Below are positions 1-7,213 of a stretch of DNA of 15,279 nt, in pieces. The notes beneath the pieces are model-generated. The model was not told where the DNA came from and ran no database searches. It saw only the letters and a program-made list of their open reading frames with translations. The position numbers were made by a program, and so were the translations under genes. The stretch lies in assembly GCA_017473105.1 (NCBI GenBank), contig JAFUNE010000012.1, positions 1 to 15,279 on the forward strand, written 5' to 3'. Every line of letters begins with the position of its first letter. The first letter of the stretch is position 1. This stretch comes from Bacilli bacterium. Lineage in GTDB: Bacteria; Bacillota_I; Bacilli_A; RF39; UBA660.

Positions 1-256
1 TGAGGAAGGCCTGGTATTTTTTTAATATTTCATATCTTTCTTTATAATCTTCTAAGGTTACAGGTTTAGGTAATTTTTCTTTTCTTTGATATTTTTCAGG
101 GTATCTTTGTTTTTGTTGCCAATTAGAAACGGTACCTCTTGTCAAATTATATTTTCTAGCAAGTTCACGTACAGAATGCCCATTTTCTAATTCTTGTTTT
201 ATTATTGTCACTATATTATTATCCCACTTATTATGATTTAATCCTTTTTTTGTCAT
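1..256 (-). CDS. IS3-family transposase OrfA, N-terminal part (runs off window)
   Basis: This is the helix-turn-helix DNA-binding subunit of an IS3-type transposase, which recognises the element's ends before OrfA-OrfB frameshifting supplies the DDE catalytic part. The minus-strand ATG at 256-254 is preceded by a GGAGGTGT ribosome site. The 85 visible residues open MTKKGLNHNKWDNN and contain a helix-turn-helix around residues 20-45 (ELENGHSVRELARKYNL, then TRGTVSNWQQK), followed by a basic linker and the start of an alpha-helical segment (LEDYKERYEILKKYQ) that would begin the leucine-zipper region. OrfB and the catalytic domain are not in the window, so whether the element is intact cannot be judged. 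Confidence 0.85.
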   Translation of the reverse strand, partial: MTKKGLNHNKWDNNIVTIIKQELENGHSVRELARKYNLTRGTVSNWQQKQRYPEKYQRKEKLPKPVTLEDYKERYEILKKYQAFL

Positions 257-346
257 TAAAAATACACCTCCTTTCGGAAGCGTATTTTATCACTTTTAAT
301 TCGAACTGTCTTTTTTTATTGTGTCTACTCTAAGGGGTGCAGTTCA
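1..346 (-). mobile_element. IS3-family insertion sequence, 5' end (partial)
   Basis: The minus strand starts with TGAACTGCACCCC (346 down to 334), a terminal inverted repeat typical of Firmicutes IS3/IS150-type elements, followed by about 80 nt of leader and a transposase OrfA that runs off the window edge. The other end and any target duplication lie outside. The IS boundary is therefore taken as position 346 from the TGAACTG motif, which is an inference. Confidence 0.75.
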
Positions 347-381
347 TAATCTGTCTTTTTTTGTAAGTAAACAAAAAAAGG

Positions 382-410
382 TTGACAAACTATTTTTTGT
401 ATGTTATTCT
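382..410 (+). promoter_or_regulatory. sigma-A promoter for leader peptide and ABC exporter
   Basis: The -35 box TTGACA is at 382-387 and the -10 box TATTCT at 405-410, with an ideal 17-nt spacer. The predicted transcript start near 417 gives a leader of about 177 nt before the exporter gene, containing the short ORF at 443-565 and the attenuator hairpins. Confidence 0.75.
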
Positions 411-442
411 TGATTTGAATTTAAAGAGAGAGGAGTGAAACA

Positions 443-565
443 ATGAAGAAGTTAAATTCAAAATTAATTTTTAATGATGTTATGGTAGTCAGAAGTTGTG
501 ATTGTGAGAAACTTCTTTGTTTTTCACATATCGAAAGTAATAATTTAAGAAAGACTACCTGTTAA
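443..565 (+). CDS. 40-codon leader peptide of the ABC exporter
   Basis: A short ORF with a good ribosome site (AGGAG 431-435, seven bases before ATG) encodes a 40-residue peptide opening MKKLNSKLIFNDVMVVRSCD and ending LRKTTC. It has four cysteines, three of them within residues 19-26. Its stop codon (563-565) lies in the loop of a perfect 9-bp hairpin followed by a T-rich run, and its codons 14-16 form the complement of that hairpin's left arm. Placement between a strong promoter and an ABC exporter fits a regulatory leader peptide, as known for BmrB upstream of bmrCD in Bacillus subtilis. An alternative is a secreted or modified peptide exported by the neighbouring transporter; no modification enzyme, GG leader or typical precursor motif is visible nearby. 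Confidence 0.6.
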   Translation: MKKLNSKLIFNDVMVVRSCDCEKLLCFSHIESNNLRKTTC

Positions 566-581
566 GTAGTCTTTTATTTTT
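484..581 (+). promoter_or_regulatory. Transcription attenuator: antiterminator versus terminator
   Basis: Terminator: AAAGACTAC (550-558) pairs perfectly with GTAGTCTTT (566-574), 7-nt loop, then a T-rich tail to 581. Antiterminator: GGTAGTC (484-490) is complementary to GACTACC (553-559), so the left arm of the terminator can be captured upstream. Between them AGAAGTT (491-497) and AACTTCT (510-516) form a nested 7-bp hairpin. A ribosome translating codons 14-16 would cover the antiterminator strand and permit termination, while a ribosome stalled earlier would leave it free and allow read-through. The pairings are read from the sequence; the mechanism is inferred. Confidence 0.65.
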
Positions 582-593
582 GAGGAGGGATAA

Positions 594-2324
594 ATGAAAA
601 AGTTCAGTGAATTTAAACCTCTAATTAAATTATTATCTGAAGATAAGGGTAAGCTTATTATTGCAAGTGCTATTATTTTTTTATCAGGATTATCTGAAAT
701 TTTTACTGGATATTTAAATGGTGCTGCGTTAGAAGCTATTACTAATCTTGATATAATTAACGCTTTAAAATTTTTGGGTATATATTTTATGTTAGAACTT
801 ACTATTGATGGTGAACTTTTGCATTATGCTAAGTCAATTTTATATAAAATAGAAAGTGCTTTAACAAGGAAACTTGGTTATTTTACATATAAGAAATCAC
901 TTAATTTACCGGCTGTTGCATTTGAAGAAAAATCAAGTGGTGAAATTATTAATAGAATAACAAGTGATGCTGATACATTAAGTTTTGCATTTGGCAGAAT
1001 TTTAAATATGATTTCTATGTTAGTTGCATCAATTATTATTATTGTTTATATATTTATGAATTCTTATATAATTGGTTTAGAAATTGTAGTTATGATTTGT
1101 ATTATTTTTGTTGTTATTAAAATATTTAATCCTAAATTAAAAAATATTCATAGTGAGAGAAAGCAAGTACAAGATAAATTTACATCTTTGGTTAATGAAT
1201 CTATTAGAGGTATAAGAGAAATAAAAACATTAGGTATTAAAAATAATTTAATTAAAAATACGCAGGTTATTATAAGGGAAATATATGATAAATCATCAGA
1301 AGAAATAGATATAAGTAAGAAGTTTAATATTATTATTTGTCTTCTTAAAACGTTAATGGAAGTGGGTGTATTTATATCATGTACTTTCTTGTTATATTAC
1401 GGCAAAATATCGTTAACATTTTTTGTTTCTATGACATATTACATATATAGATATATGTGGTTTATTGAGAATTTAAATGAGCTTGCTCAAACATATAATA
1501 AAGTAAGTGTATCTATTTCAAGAGTAAATGAGATACTTGAAAATAAATTATATGAAGATGAAAAGTTCGGGAATAAGGATATTAAAGATATAAAGGGATA
1601 TATAGAATTTAAAAATGTTAATTTTGGTTATCCGAATGAGGATATTACACTTAAAAATTTTAATTTAAAAATTGAACCAAATAAGAAAATTGCTATAGTT
1701 GGTAAATCTGGTCAAGGTAAGAGTACGTTATTTAATTTAATAACAAGAATTTTTGATATTAATAAAGGGAAAATCACAATTGATGGAATAAATATAAAAG
1801 ATATTAATGAAGAATCTTTAAGAAGCAATGTTTCTATAATTAGACAAGAACCGTTTATATTTAATAAAACAATTATGGAGAATTTTAAGTTAGTTAATGA
1901 AAATATAACATTCGATGAAGTTAGAAAGTATGCTAAAATGGCGTATATTGATGATTATATTATGAGTTTACCAAATGGATATGATACTATTTTGGGGGAA
2001 GGTGGAGTAAATCTATCTGGAGGACAAAAACAAAGATTATCTATTGCAAGAACTTTATCTAAGAATAGTAAAATTATTCTATTTGATGAAGCAACAAGTG
2101 CTCTTGATAATGAATCACAGGAATTTATTAAAAAGGCTATTGATAACTTGGTTAAAGATCATACTGTTATAATTGTAGCTCATAGATTATCTACTATCAT
2201 TGATGCGGATATTATTCATATTGTAGAAAAAGGAAAGGTTGTTGAATCTGGAAAACATAACATATTATTAAAGAATAGTAAGATTTATAAAACATTGTAT
2301 GAAACTGAATCTTTAAATTCATAA
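594..2324 (+). CDS. ABC exporter, fused membrane and ATPase domains
   Basis: This is a half-transporter of the ABC exporter (MsbA/multidrug/peptide) type, expected to dimerise in the cytoplasmic membrane and export a hydrophobic compound or peptide using ATP. The 576 residues have a membrane domain to about 310 with several hydrophobic helices, then the nucleotide-binding domain: Walker A GKSGQGKST (370-378), Q-loop RQEP (417-420), signature LSGGQ (474-478), Walker B ILFDEATSALD with D498/E499, and H-loop His530. All catalytic residues are present. There is no N-terminal C39 peptidase domain, so it does not itself cut a GG-type leader. Start: GAGGAGG five bases upstream. It follows an attenuator with a leader peptide and closes with its own terminator, so it is probably a single-gene unit induced by a translation-disturbing signal. 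The substrate is unknown. Confidence 0.93.
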   Translation: MKKFSEFKPLIKLLSEDKGKLIIASAIIFLSGLSEIFTGYLNGAALEAITNLDIINALKFLGIYFMLELTIDGELLHYAKSILYKIESALTRKLGYFTYKKSLNLPAVAFEEKSSGEIINRITSDADTLSFAFGRILNMISMLVASIIIIVYIFMNSYIIGLEIVVMICIIFVVIKIFNPKLKNIHSERKQVQDKFTSLVNESIRGIREIKTLGIKNNLIKNTQVIIREIYDKSSEEIDISKKFNIIICLLKTLMEVGVFISCTFLLYYGKISLTFFVSMTYYIYRYMWFIENLNELAQTYNKVSVSISRVNEILENKLYEDEKFGNKDIKDIKGYIEFKNVNFGYPNEDITLKNFNLKIEPNKKIAIVGKSGQGKSTLFNLITRIFDINKGKITIDGINIKDINEESLRSNVSIIRQEPFIFNKTIMENFKLVNENITFDEVRKYAKMAYIDDYIMSLPNGYDTILGEGGVNLSGGQKQRLSIARTLSKNSKIILFDEATSALDNESQEFIKKAIDNLVKDHTVIIVAHRLSTIIDADIIHIVEKGKVVESGKHNILLKNSKIYKTLYETESLNS

Positions 2325-2350
2325 GAATAGTTTATACTATTCTTTTTTTT
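2323..2350 (+). terminator. Rho-independent terminator of the ABC exporter
   Basis: AAGAATAGT (2323-2331) pairs perfectly with ACTATTCTT (2336-2344) around a 4-nt loop and is followed by a T run to 2350. The stem overlaps the exporter's stop codon. Confidence 0.85.
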
Positions 2351-2360
2351 GTATTAATGT

Positions 2361-2366
2361 TATAAT
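2361..2366 (+). promoter_or_regulatory. -10 box for the small membrane protein and lipoprotein
   Basis: A perfect TATAAT lies ten bases after the exporter terminator. No good -35 box is seen 16-18 bases upstream, where the sequence is terminator stem and T run. It would start transcripts near 2373, which decides the start codon of the next gene. Confidence 0.45.
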
Positions 2367-2382
2367 GAATATGGTGAATTAT

Positions 2383-2646
2383 ATGATATATAAATTAGAT
2401 AATAAACAATTTAGAGAAAAGCTAAGGGATTTTAGTAAAACTGTGTATGGTAAATGTATATTTTTATCTTGTTATCTTCCATTTATATTTGGTTTTATTA
2501 TTACAATAATTTTCTTTTTGTATTTTAATAAATTTAATTGTTTGTGGTCACCACCATTTCTAATTTCTCTTGTATTTACAATATTATCTTTTTCTATAGG
2601 TAGTTATTGTTATTATAAGGAACTAAGAGTATTTATTAATAAATAG
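2383..2646 (+). CDS. Small two-helix membrane protein, unknown
   Basis: The product has 87 residues: a polar, basic N-terminal stretch (MIYKLDNKQFREKLRDFSKT), two hydrophobic segments at about residues 25-47 and 58-77 separated by a short loop with CLWSPP, and a short basic tail. I do not recognise the family. I chose ATG 2383 because the in-frame ATG at 2365 overlaps the TATAAT box and would precede the transcript start, whereas 2383 has GGTG six bases upstream. It is followed after 35 bases by a lipoprotein gene with no terminator between them, so the two are probably co-transcribed and may act together at the membrane. Confidence 0.6.
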   Translation: MIYKLDNKQFREKLRDFSKTVYGKCIFLSCYLPFIFGFIITIIFFLYFNKFNCLWSPPFLISLVFTILSFSIGSYCYYKELRVFINK

Positions 2647-2681
2647 ATTATATATTTAATATTTTGAAGGCGGTGTTTTAA

Positions 2682-3434
2682 ATGAAAAAAAGATTATTTC
2701 TAGTTTTATTTAGTGGGTTTTTAATGTTGTGTATTACTGGTTGTGGAAAGCATGGAGAAATACATGAATATGATGAAGTTGTTGTTTTTGTAAATAATAT
2801 GGAATGTGGTTCACATGATAAACATGTATCTTGCAATCTTAACGGTAAGTTTGAGTTGGTTGATACTAATGATGAAACAGATTATAAAGGTGATCCAGTG
2901 AGAACTTATACTTTAAAACATAAAGAAGATGGTTTTTCTTTTGACATAATATCTCATTATGCATGTACTGATGGTATGAGTATAGATGGCTCTTGTAATG
3001 ATTATACATGTTATTTAAATGGGAATGATTATTATGATAAAGCGGGGAAATATCATATTGAAAGATTTAATGAAGAATTTGATCTTAATAATAAATTAAA
3101 AAATTATTCTTATGATTTTTATGACACATCAATTGATTCACAAAAAAGTTTTAAAGTTAGAACTGTAGATGAATTAAATTTTGTTATTGATTATTTTAAT
3201 AGCTACTTAGATTATGTGAATGGATTAGATTATAAATTTTTTGGTTTTAATTCTTCTCTTCCATTTGCTATAGATTTTGCTAATTATGGCTATGTATATG
3301 GTGGATTTGCTGTTGAAATGGGTGAAAATAATAAATATATATTTAAATTTAATGATGAATATTATCCTGATGATAAAAAATTAGAAACATACATTTATAA
3401 TTACATGAATAAAAATGGAATTTATTTAAGATAA
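2682..3434 (+). CDS. Lipoprotein of unknown function
   Basis: The 250-residue product begins with a classic lipoprotein signal: basic MKKR, a hydrophobic stretch, and lipobox I-T-G-C with the lipid-accepting Cys at 21. It is thus expected on the outer face of the cytoplasmic membrane. The mature part is acidic and rich in Tyr, Asp and Asn, and has several further cysteines (for example MECGSHDKHVSCNL and the YACTDG...SCNDYTCYLNG stretch), which could form disulfides outside the cell. No enzymatic motif is recognised. Ribosome site AAGGCGGTG precedes the ATG. It follows the small membrane protein and is closed by a terminator at 3505-3530. Confidence 0.8.
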   Translation: MKKRLFLVLFSGFLMLCITGCGKHGEIHEYDEVVVFVNNMECGSHDKHVSCNLNGKFELVDTNDETDYKGDPVRTYTLKHKEDGFSFDIISHYACTDGMSIDGSCNDYTCYLNGNDYYDKAGKYHIERFNEEFDLNNKLKNYSYDFYDTSIDSQKSFKVRTVDELNFVIDYFNSYLDYVNGLDYKFFGFNSSLPFAIDFANYGYVYGGFAVEMGENNKYIFKFNDEYYPDDKKLETYIYNYMNKNGIYLR

Positions 3435-3504
3435 GATAGTTTATTATTTAAATAAAATTTATAATTTAATATTTGAACTTTTGATGTATAAAATAATTTA
3501 TTAG

Positions 3505-3530
3505 AACTGATTATTAAAATCAGTTTTTTT
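3505..3530 (+). terminator. Rho-independent terminator after lipoprotein gene
   Basis: AACTGATT (3505-3512) and AATCAGTT (3518-3525) form a perfect 8-bp stem with a 5-nt loop, followed by a T run to 3530. Confidence 0.85.
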
Positions 3531-3548
3531 AAAAAATTTAGATAACTA

Positions 3549-3577
3549 TTGCAAAAAGTGAGTTTTTAGTGTATAAT
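3549..3577 (+). promoter_or_regulatory. Promoter of the gene at 3632
   Basis: TTGCAA (3549-3554), a 17-nt spacer and TATAAT (3572-3577). The spacer and downstream bases (TTTTTAGT, TATAATATA, GCCA) resemble the promoter at 4561-4588. Confidence 0.75.
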
Positions 3578-3631
3578 ATAAGCCACTTTTCGATGGAACT
3601 TGCAAATTAATAAAAAAGGGGTTGAAAAAAT

Positions 3632-4447
3632 ATGAGTAGTTTTATAGAAAACATAGAAAAGAGACATTATGGAGCATTAATTGATGAAAAGGGGATAAAA
3701 AGTATTACAGTAAAAGACATTGAAGAATTCTGTAAGTTATATCAAGAAATTGAGAAATTACAAACAGAATATGATATGGCTGTTACTGGTAGAAATGAAC
3801 TTAGTGTTAAAATAAGAGAAAAAATATCTGCAGCAAAATCATTTTTATATTATCTTAATATTCAAGCAGAATCATTAATGAAACAATATTCTAAAGAATT
3901 AATTAGTGATCATGAATTAGCGTTAAGAGTAATATTAAAACTTGCTAATAAAAATGGGGAAAGATACGTTCTTAGAAAGTATTTTACTACTGATTTATCA
4001 TCATTCGAAACTAAATTAGGTGATAGAGTATTTTTTGAAAGTTTAGGAAAAGTTTGGATAATTGGTGAAAAAGATGTTTTAGATGAAAATTTACCTGAAA
4101 ATTGTTATACAGATAGTAAACTTGGAGTAAAAACAACACATATAATAAAAGGTGGAACTTCATTAATAGTTTTAGCTAATAATTCTGCTCCTCAAAAAAT
4201 TGAACCTTTTTATTATCATACTGATGGTGTAGAATATATGAGATTAAAAGCTTCTGATGCAATTGGTGATATAAATTGTTATGTGTTTAATGATCAATTA
4301 AAAGATGCTATACTACAATTTAATAGATTTATTAATAATAATGGTGCTGATATAAAAGGAATAAGTGCAGATAAATTATTTGAAGCTATTACTGAAGAAG
4401 ATAATAAATTAGAACAAGAACAAAGTGGTCCAGTTTTAAAAAGATAA
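3632..4447 (+). CDS. Hypothetical protein with N-terminal coiled coil
   Basis: The 271-residue product is soluble, without signal peptide or membrane helix. Residues about 28-75 are heptad-like and charged (FCKLYQEIEKLQTEYDM onward), suggesting a coiled coil. Residues about 95-215 look like a mixed alpha/beta domain with GERYVLRKYF, LGDRVFFESLGKVWIIGEKD and a GGTSLIVLANNSAP stretch. The C-terminus is polar and acidic before a basic LKR end. I do not recognise the family. It has its own strong promoter (3549-3577) and terminator (4511-4538), so it is a single-gene unit. A candidate ribosome site (AAAAAGGGG) lies about ten bases before the ATG, a somewhat long spacing. Confidence 0.7.
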   Translation: MSSFIENIEKRHYGALIDEKGIKSITVKDIEEFCKLYQEIEKLQTEYDMAVTGRNELSVKIREKISAAKSFLYYLNIQAESLMKQYSKELISDHELALRVILKLANKNGERYVLRKYFTTDLSSFETKLGDRVFFESLGKVWIIGEKDVLDENLPENCYTDSKLGVKTTHIIKGGTSLIVLANNSAPQKIEPFYYHTDGVEYMRLKASDAIGDINCYVFNDQLKDAILQFNRFINNNGADIKGISADKLFEAITEEDNKLEQEQSGPVLKR

Positions 4448-4510
4448 GTTAATTTTAAGTATAAGAAATTATTTGATGTAAATTTTGAATAATTATTTGA
4501 GATTAATATT

Positions 4511-4538
4511 GAACTGATTAATTTGATCAGTTCTTTTT
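4511..4538 (+). terminator. Rho-independent terminator after gene 3632-4447
   Basis: GAACTGAT (4511-4518) pairs perfectly with ATCAGTTC (4526-4533) around a 7-nt loop, followed by five T. The stem sequence resembles the terminator at 3505-3530. Confidence 0.85.
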
Positions 4539-4560
4539 ATTTGAAAAATTTGAGTTTTTA

Positions 4561-4588
4561 TTGAAAAAAGTTAATTTTAGTATATAAT
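4561..4588 (+). promoter_or_regulatory. Promoter of genes 4653-5327 and 5345-6418
   Basis: TTGAAA (4561-4566), a 16-nt spacer and TATAAT (4583-4588). It resembles the promoter at 3549-3577 both in the spacer and just downstream (ATATGCCA versus ATAAGCCA). Confidence 0.7.
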
Positions 4589-4652
4589 ATATGCCAAATT
4601 GGGAGATATATTAATTTGTGTATAAAATTAGTTAGTTTATTGGAGGAAAAAT

Positions 4653-5327
4653 ATGGCACTAGATTATTTAGAAGAAAGATATTATAGAACTGAAGTGTTT
4701 CATGATATGATTAATAAAGTTTTAGAACTTGTTGCTTTAAATAAAAATTCACATATAGCTCATGAGTGGTATTTTATAAATGTATTAATTTCTGAAATTG
4801 AAAGAGATAACGATTTAGCTGAGAAATTTGCAATGTATGTTTTTCAAATATATCCGGATTATAAATGGGTAGATTATAAAGTAAGTGATGTTGTAGGAAG
4901 TGTTGTCTTAGAATGTGCTATGCATCAGTTTCAATTTAAAATGAAATGTGATTTAGATGAATGCGATGATAGGTTTGTAGATTTAGAAAGTGCTATGTTT
5001 TTTGGAGAATTAGTTACTGATTTTTTGATTAGATATTGTGGTTACAGTTTAATAAAAAGTTCTGGTCAAAAGATAATTATTACTGCTCAAAATGATTGTC
5101 ATAAAAGATTTGAAGAGCAATTATATGATGGATATTGTATTCAAAAAAAATCAAAAATAAAATATAATTCTTTTGAAGAATTAAATATAAGTAATAAATT
5201 ATTTCCTTGGTTAAAAGGTTTTTATAGTGTTATACCTGCTATGCCAACAAGAGAAATGGATATTGATTTTGACGAAATGATTGAAACGCGTAATGGTGAT
5301 TATCAATATGTTAGAAAGTCTAGATAA
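4653..5327 (+). CDS. Hypothetical protein, soluble and acidic
   Basis: A 224-residue protein of unrecognised family. It looks alpha-helical through its first 130 residues (a stretch with AHEWYFINVLISEIER, then VDLESAMFFGELVTDFLIRY), then more mixed with SGQKIIITAQND and a Trp/Pro segment FPWLKGFYSVIPAMPTRE. Scattered cysteines and histidines (CAMHQFQFKMKCDLDECDD) could bind a metal, but no known motif is present. The start has a strong TTGGAGGAAAAAT ribosome site. The next gene begins 17 bases after its stop with no terminator, so the two form an operon and may be functional partners. Confidence 0.7.
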   Translation: MALDYLEERYYRTEVFHDMINKVLELVALNKNSHIAHEWYFINVLISEIERDNDLAEKFAMYVFQIYPDYKWVDYKVSDVVGSVVLECAMHQFQFKMKCDLDECDDRFVDLESAMFFGELVTDFLIRYCGYSLIKSSGQKIIITAQNDCHKRFEEQLYDGYCIQKKSKIKYNSFEELNISNKLFPWLKGFYSVIPAMPTREMDIDFDEMIETRNGDYQYVRKSR

Positions 5328-5344
5328 TATAAGAAAGGAATATT

Positions 5345-6418
5345 ATGTTTAATTTATATACTTTACTAGATAGTTATACAAAAATTAAATTAAGAACTAA
5401 TAGTGAAATTCAGGTTGTTTATTATAAAAATGGTTGTAGATATAAAAGTAATATTACTTTATTAAATGTTTGTGGTTTTTTATATATTTTTGGTATAAAT
5501 GAAAATGGAGAATATGTAAATATAAATTTTTTAGGAAAAGATACTTTTATTGAGTCGATAATGATTGATGGGAGTGCTATTCCTATTTATTATAATTCTC
5601 ATAATAATTGTGAGTTAAATAATAAAATGCTTTTTGAAATGAATAGAGTAATCTTTGATGAAGAATATGATGGTGATTTTTATAAAACTTATTATGATAG
5701 AGAACAACTGATTGAAAAATATATTTCTAAAACTTCTAATTTTAAATATGATGATTTGTTTTTTTCAGATAAGCAAAAGGAAGAATTTGAGTTATTTTTT
5801 AAAATAATTGTAAATGAATTATCTTTTTATGCAAAGAAAAAGGGAATGGATAATAAAATAAAATTTATTAGTTGTGGTAAAACATCTTTAATATACGAAA
5901 TTGGTGATAAAATTATTAAAATTGGTAAACCTAGAAGATGCAGTTTTATTCCTTATTGTGAATATTTATTGCAGCCTATAGTTAATAGAACATTTAGTTT
6001 TGATGGTTATCCAATTCATATTGAAATTACTCAAAAAGTTAAAACATTAGAAAATACTATTAAAAATAGAATTTTTTGTGAAAATAAAGTTTTTGAAGAA
6101 AAGTTAGAAGAATTAAAAGAAAAATTATTTTCTATTGGACTTTATTGTAAAGATTTACATTTTTGTAATATAGGGATTTTACTTAATGATAATAGAATTA
6201 ATTATGATGAAATAAATTTTGATGTTACAAATGACAGTGTTAGTTCAATTGAAGGCAATAATAATTTAAGAATTCTTGGTAAAGGTGAGTTTGTTATAAT
6301 AGATTTAGATTCTATATTTATTCAAGATAGAGTGAAATATATAGAATATTTAAATTCTCTTGGTATTGATGGTAAAATAAGTGCAAATTCTTTTGTGAGA
6401 AGTAGAATATTAAAATAA
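5345..6418 (+). CDS. Protein with C-terminal kinase-like fold
   Basis: The 357-residue product appears to have two parts. Residues 1-130 are a beta-rich domain I cannot place. Residues about 145-330 resemble the protein kinase/aminoglycoside phosphotransferase fold: a strand-loop-strand with SCGKTSLIYEIGDKIIKIGK (176-195, candidate ATP-binding Lys 192 or 195), a helix with Glu206, KDLHFCNIG (269-277) matching the catalytic-loop pattern D-L-H-x-x-N, and VIIDLDS (317-323) where metal-binding DFG-like residues are expected. Spacing and order fit a small ATP-dependent kinase or pseudokinase; the substrate is unknown. It is second in an operon with the gene at 4653. The kinase assignment rests on motif reading by eye. 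Confidence 0.65.
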   Translation: MFNLYTLLDSYTKIKLRTNSEIQVVYYKNGCRYKSNITLLNVCGFLYIFGINENGEYVNINFLGKDTFIESIMIDGSAIPIYYNSHNNCELNNKMLFEMNRVIFDEEYDGDFYKTYYDREQLIEKYISKTSNFKYDDLFFSDKQKEEFELFFKIIVNELSFYAKKKGMDNKIKFISCGKTSLIYEIGDKIIKIGKPRRCSFIPYCEYLLQPIVNRTFSFDGYPIHIEITQKVKTLENTIKNRIFCENKVFEEKLEELKEKLFSIGLYCKDLHFCNIGILLNDNRINYDEINFDVTNDSVSSIEGNNNLRILGKGEFVIIDLDSIFIQDRVKYIEYLNSLGIDGKISANSFVRSRILK

Positions 6419-6426
6419 ATGATATG

Positions 6427-6493
6427 GTCAAACTGTGAAGATTGTTAAATAAATGTTATAGAAAGTTTATATAAATGAATTGAACAGTTTGAC
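6427..6493 (+). repeat. 10-bp inverted repeat overlapping a -35 box
   Basis: GTCAAACTGT (6427-6436) and ACAGTTTGAC (6484-6493) are exact reverse complements separated by 47 nt. The right arm contains most of the TTGACA -35 box of the next promoter. This could be a two-site operator or looping site, or a long-stem RNA if upstream transcripts read through. Confidence 0.6.
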
Positions 6494-6516
6494 AAATATC
6501 AAAAAGAGTGTATAAT
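6489..6516 (+). promoter_or_regulatory. Promoter of the gene at 6542
   Basis: TTGACA (6489-6494), a 16-nt spacer and TATAAT (6511-6516), both consensus. The predicted start near 6523 leaves a leader of only about 19 nt before the ATG at 6542. Confidence 0.8.
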
Positions 6517-6541
6517 AATTCGAAAAATGAGGAGGTTGTGT

Positions 6542-7072
6542 ATGACTGAAGAATTTTTAAAAAGAGTGCAAGAAGCAAATGAAAAAGCAATTAAAGTATA
6601 TAAAAAGTTAGATGAAAAATATTTAGCTGAATGCGAGAAGAACAAAAAATATGCTGATTTGTATTTAGAATTAGTTTTATCATTTATTGAAGCATATGAT
6701 TATAAAAATGGTTCATTCAATATTAACTCTATTGAAAAAGATTTAACTGAAGTAATTGGATCACCTGAAAATATAAGTGCATATATTAATGATGAGGAAC
6801 AAGTAGCGTCAATTTATCTACATTATAAAAGAAATAGTAATTTGAGACTTGATGGACTTCCTAAATTTATAGCTCAAGAAAGAATTAATTTTAATGTAGT
6901 TAATGAAATGTTAAGTGAAAATGGTATTTGTGTAACAGCTGATCTTTGGGATGGTGGAGAAAGAGGATTGGATGATTATATAATTAACTTTGATGCTTCT
7001 ATATTAATTGCAACACGTGAATCATTATTAAAAGAAAGTGAAAAAGCAAAAAAAAGAACATTATCAATTTAA
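6542..7072 (+). CDS. Hypothetical protein, mostly helical
   Basis: A 176-residue protein of unrecognised family. Residues 1-45 are strongly helical and charged (MTEEFLKRVQEANEKAIKVY then KKLDEKYLAECEKNKKYADL), probably a coiled coil; the middle is alpha/beta with QEEINF-like strands (AQERINFNVVNEMLSENGIC) and the segment VTADLWDGGERGLDDYIINF; the C-terminus is basic. The start is placed at ATG 6542 because the earlier in-frame ATG at 6527 overlaps the GAGGAGG ribosome site (6529-6535) that fits 6542 with six-base spacing. It has its own consensus promoter and is followed by the combined terminator-promoter at 7150-7185. Confidence 0.7.
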   Translation: MTEEFLKRVQEANEKAIKVYKKLDEKYLAECEKNKKYADLYLELVLSFIEAYDYKNGSFNINSIEKDLTEVIGSPENISAYINDEEQVASIYLHYKRNSNLRLDGLPKFIAQERINFNVVNEMLSENGICVTADLWDGGERGLDDYIINFDASILIATRESLLKESEKAKKRTLSI

Positions 7073-7149
7073 TATTTTAGCAATCATATTAATAATTTTA
7101 ATGTTTTGATAGGTGAGTAAAAAAGTATTTGAATAAAATATTTATTTTG

Positions 7150-7185
7150 AGAGTAGATGAAAAATCTACTCTTTTATGTTATAAT
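7150..7185 (+). promoter_or_regulatory. Overlapping terminator and promoter before the HAD unit
   Basis: AGAGTAGAT (7150-7158) and ATCTACTCT (7164-7172) form a perfect 9-bp stem with loop GAAAA and a short T run, ending the upstream gene. Directly behind is TATAAT (7180-7185); the -35 candidate TGAAAA (7158-7163) sits in the hairpin loop with a 16-nt spacer. The same compact design recurs at 13003-13043 and 14774-14810. Confidence 0.7.
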
Positions 7186-7213
7186 GTAGTGGATTTGTGG
7201 GGAAGTGAAAAAA

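Noticed and set aside
443..565. Bacteriocin or modified-peptide precursor next to an ABC exporter
   Set aside because: The peptide lacks a GG leader, the transporter lacks a C39 peptidase domain, and no modification enzyme is near; overlap with the attenuator argues for a regulatory leader peptide.
2365..2382. Upstream ATG for the small membrane protein
   Set aside because: This ATG overlaps the TATAAT box, so it would precede the transcript start; ATG 2383 has a correctly spaced ribosome site.
6527..6541. Upstream ATG for the protein starting at 6542
   Set aside because: Codons 1-4 would be the AGGAGG ribosome site itself; the site is ideally spaced for ATG 6542.
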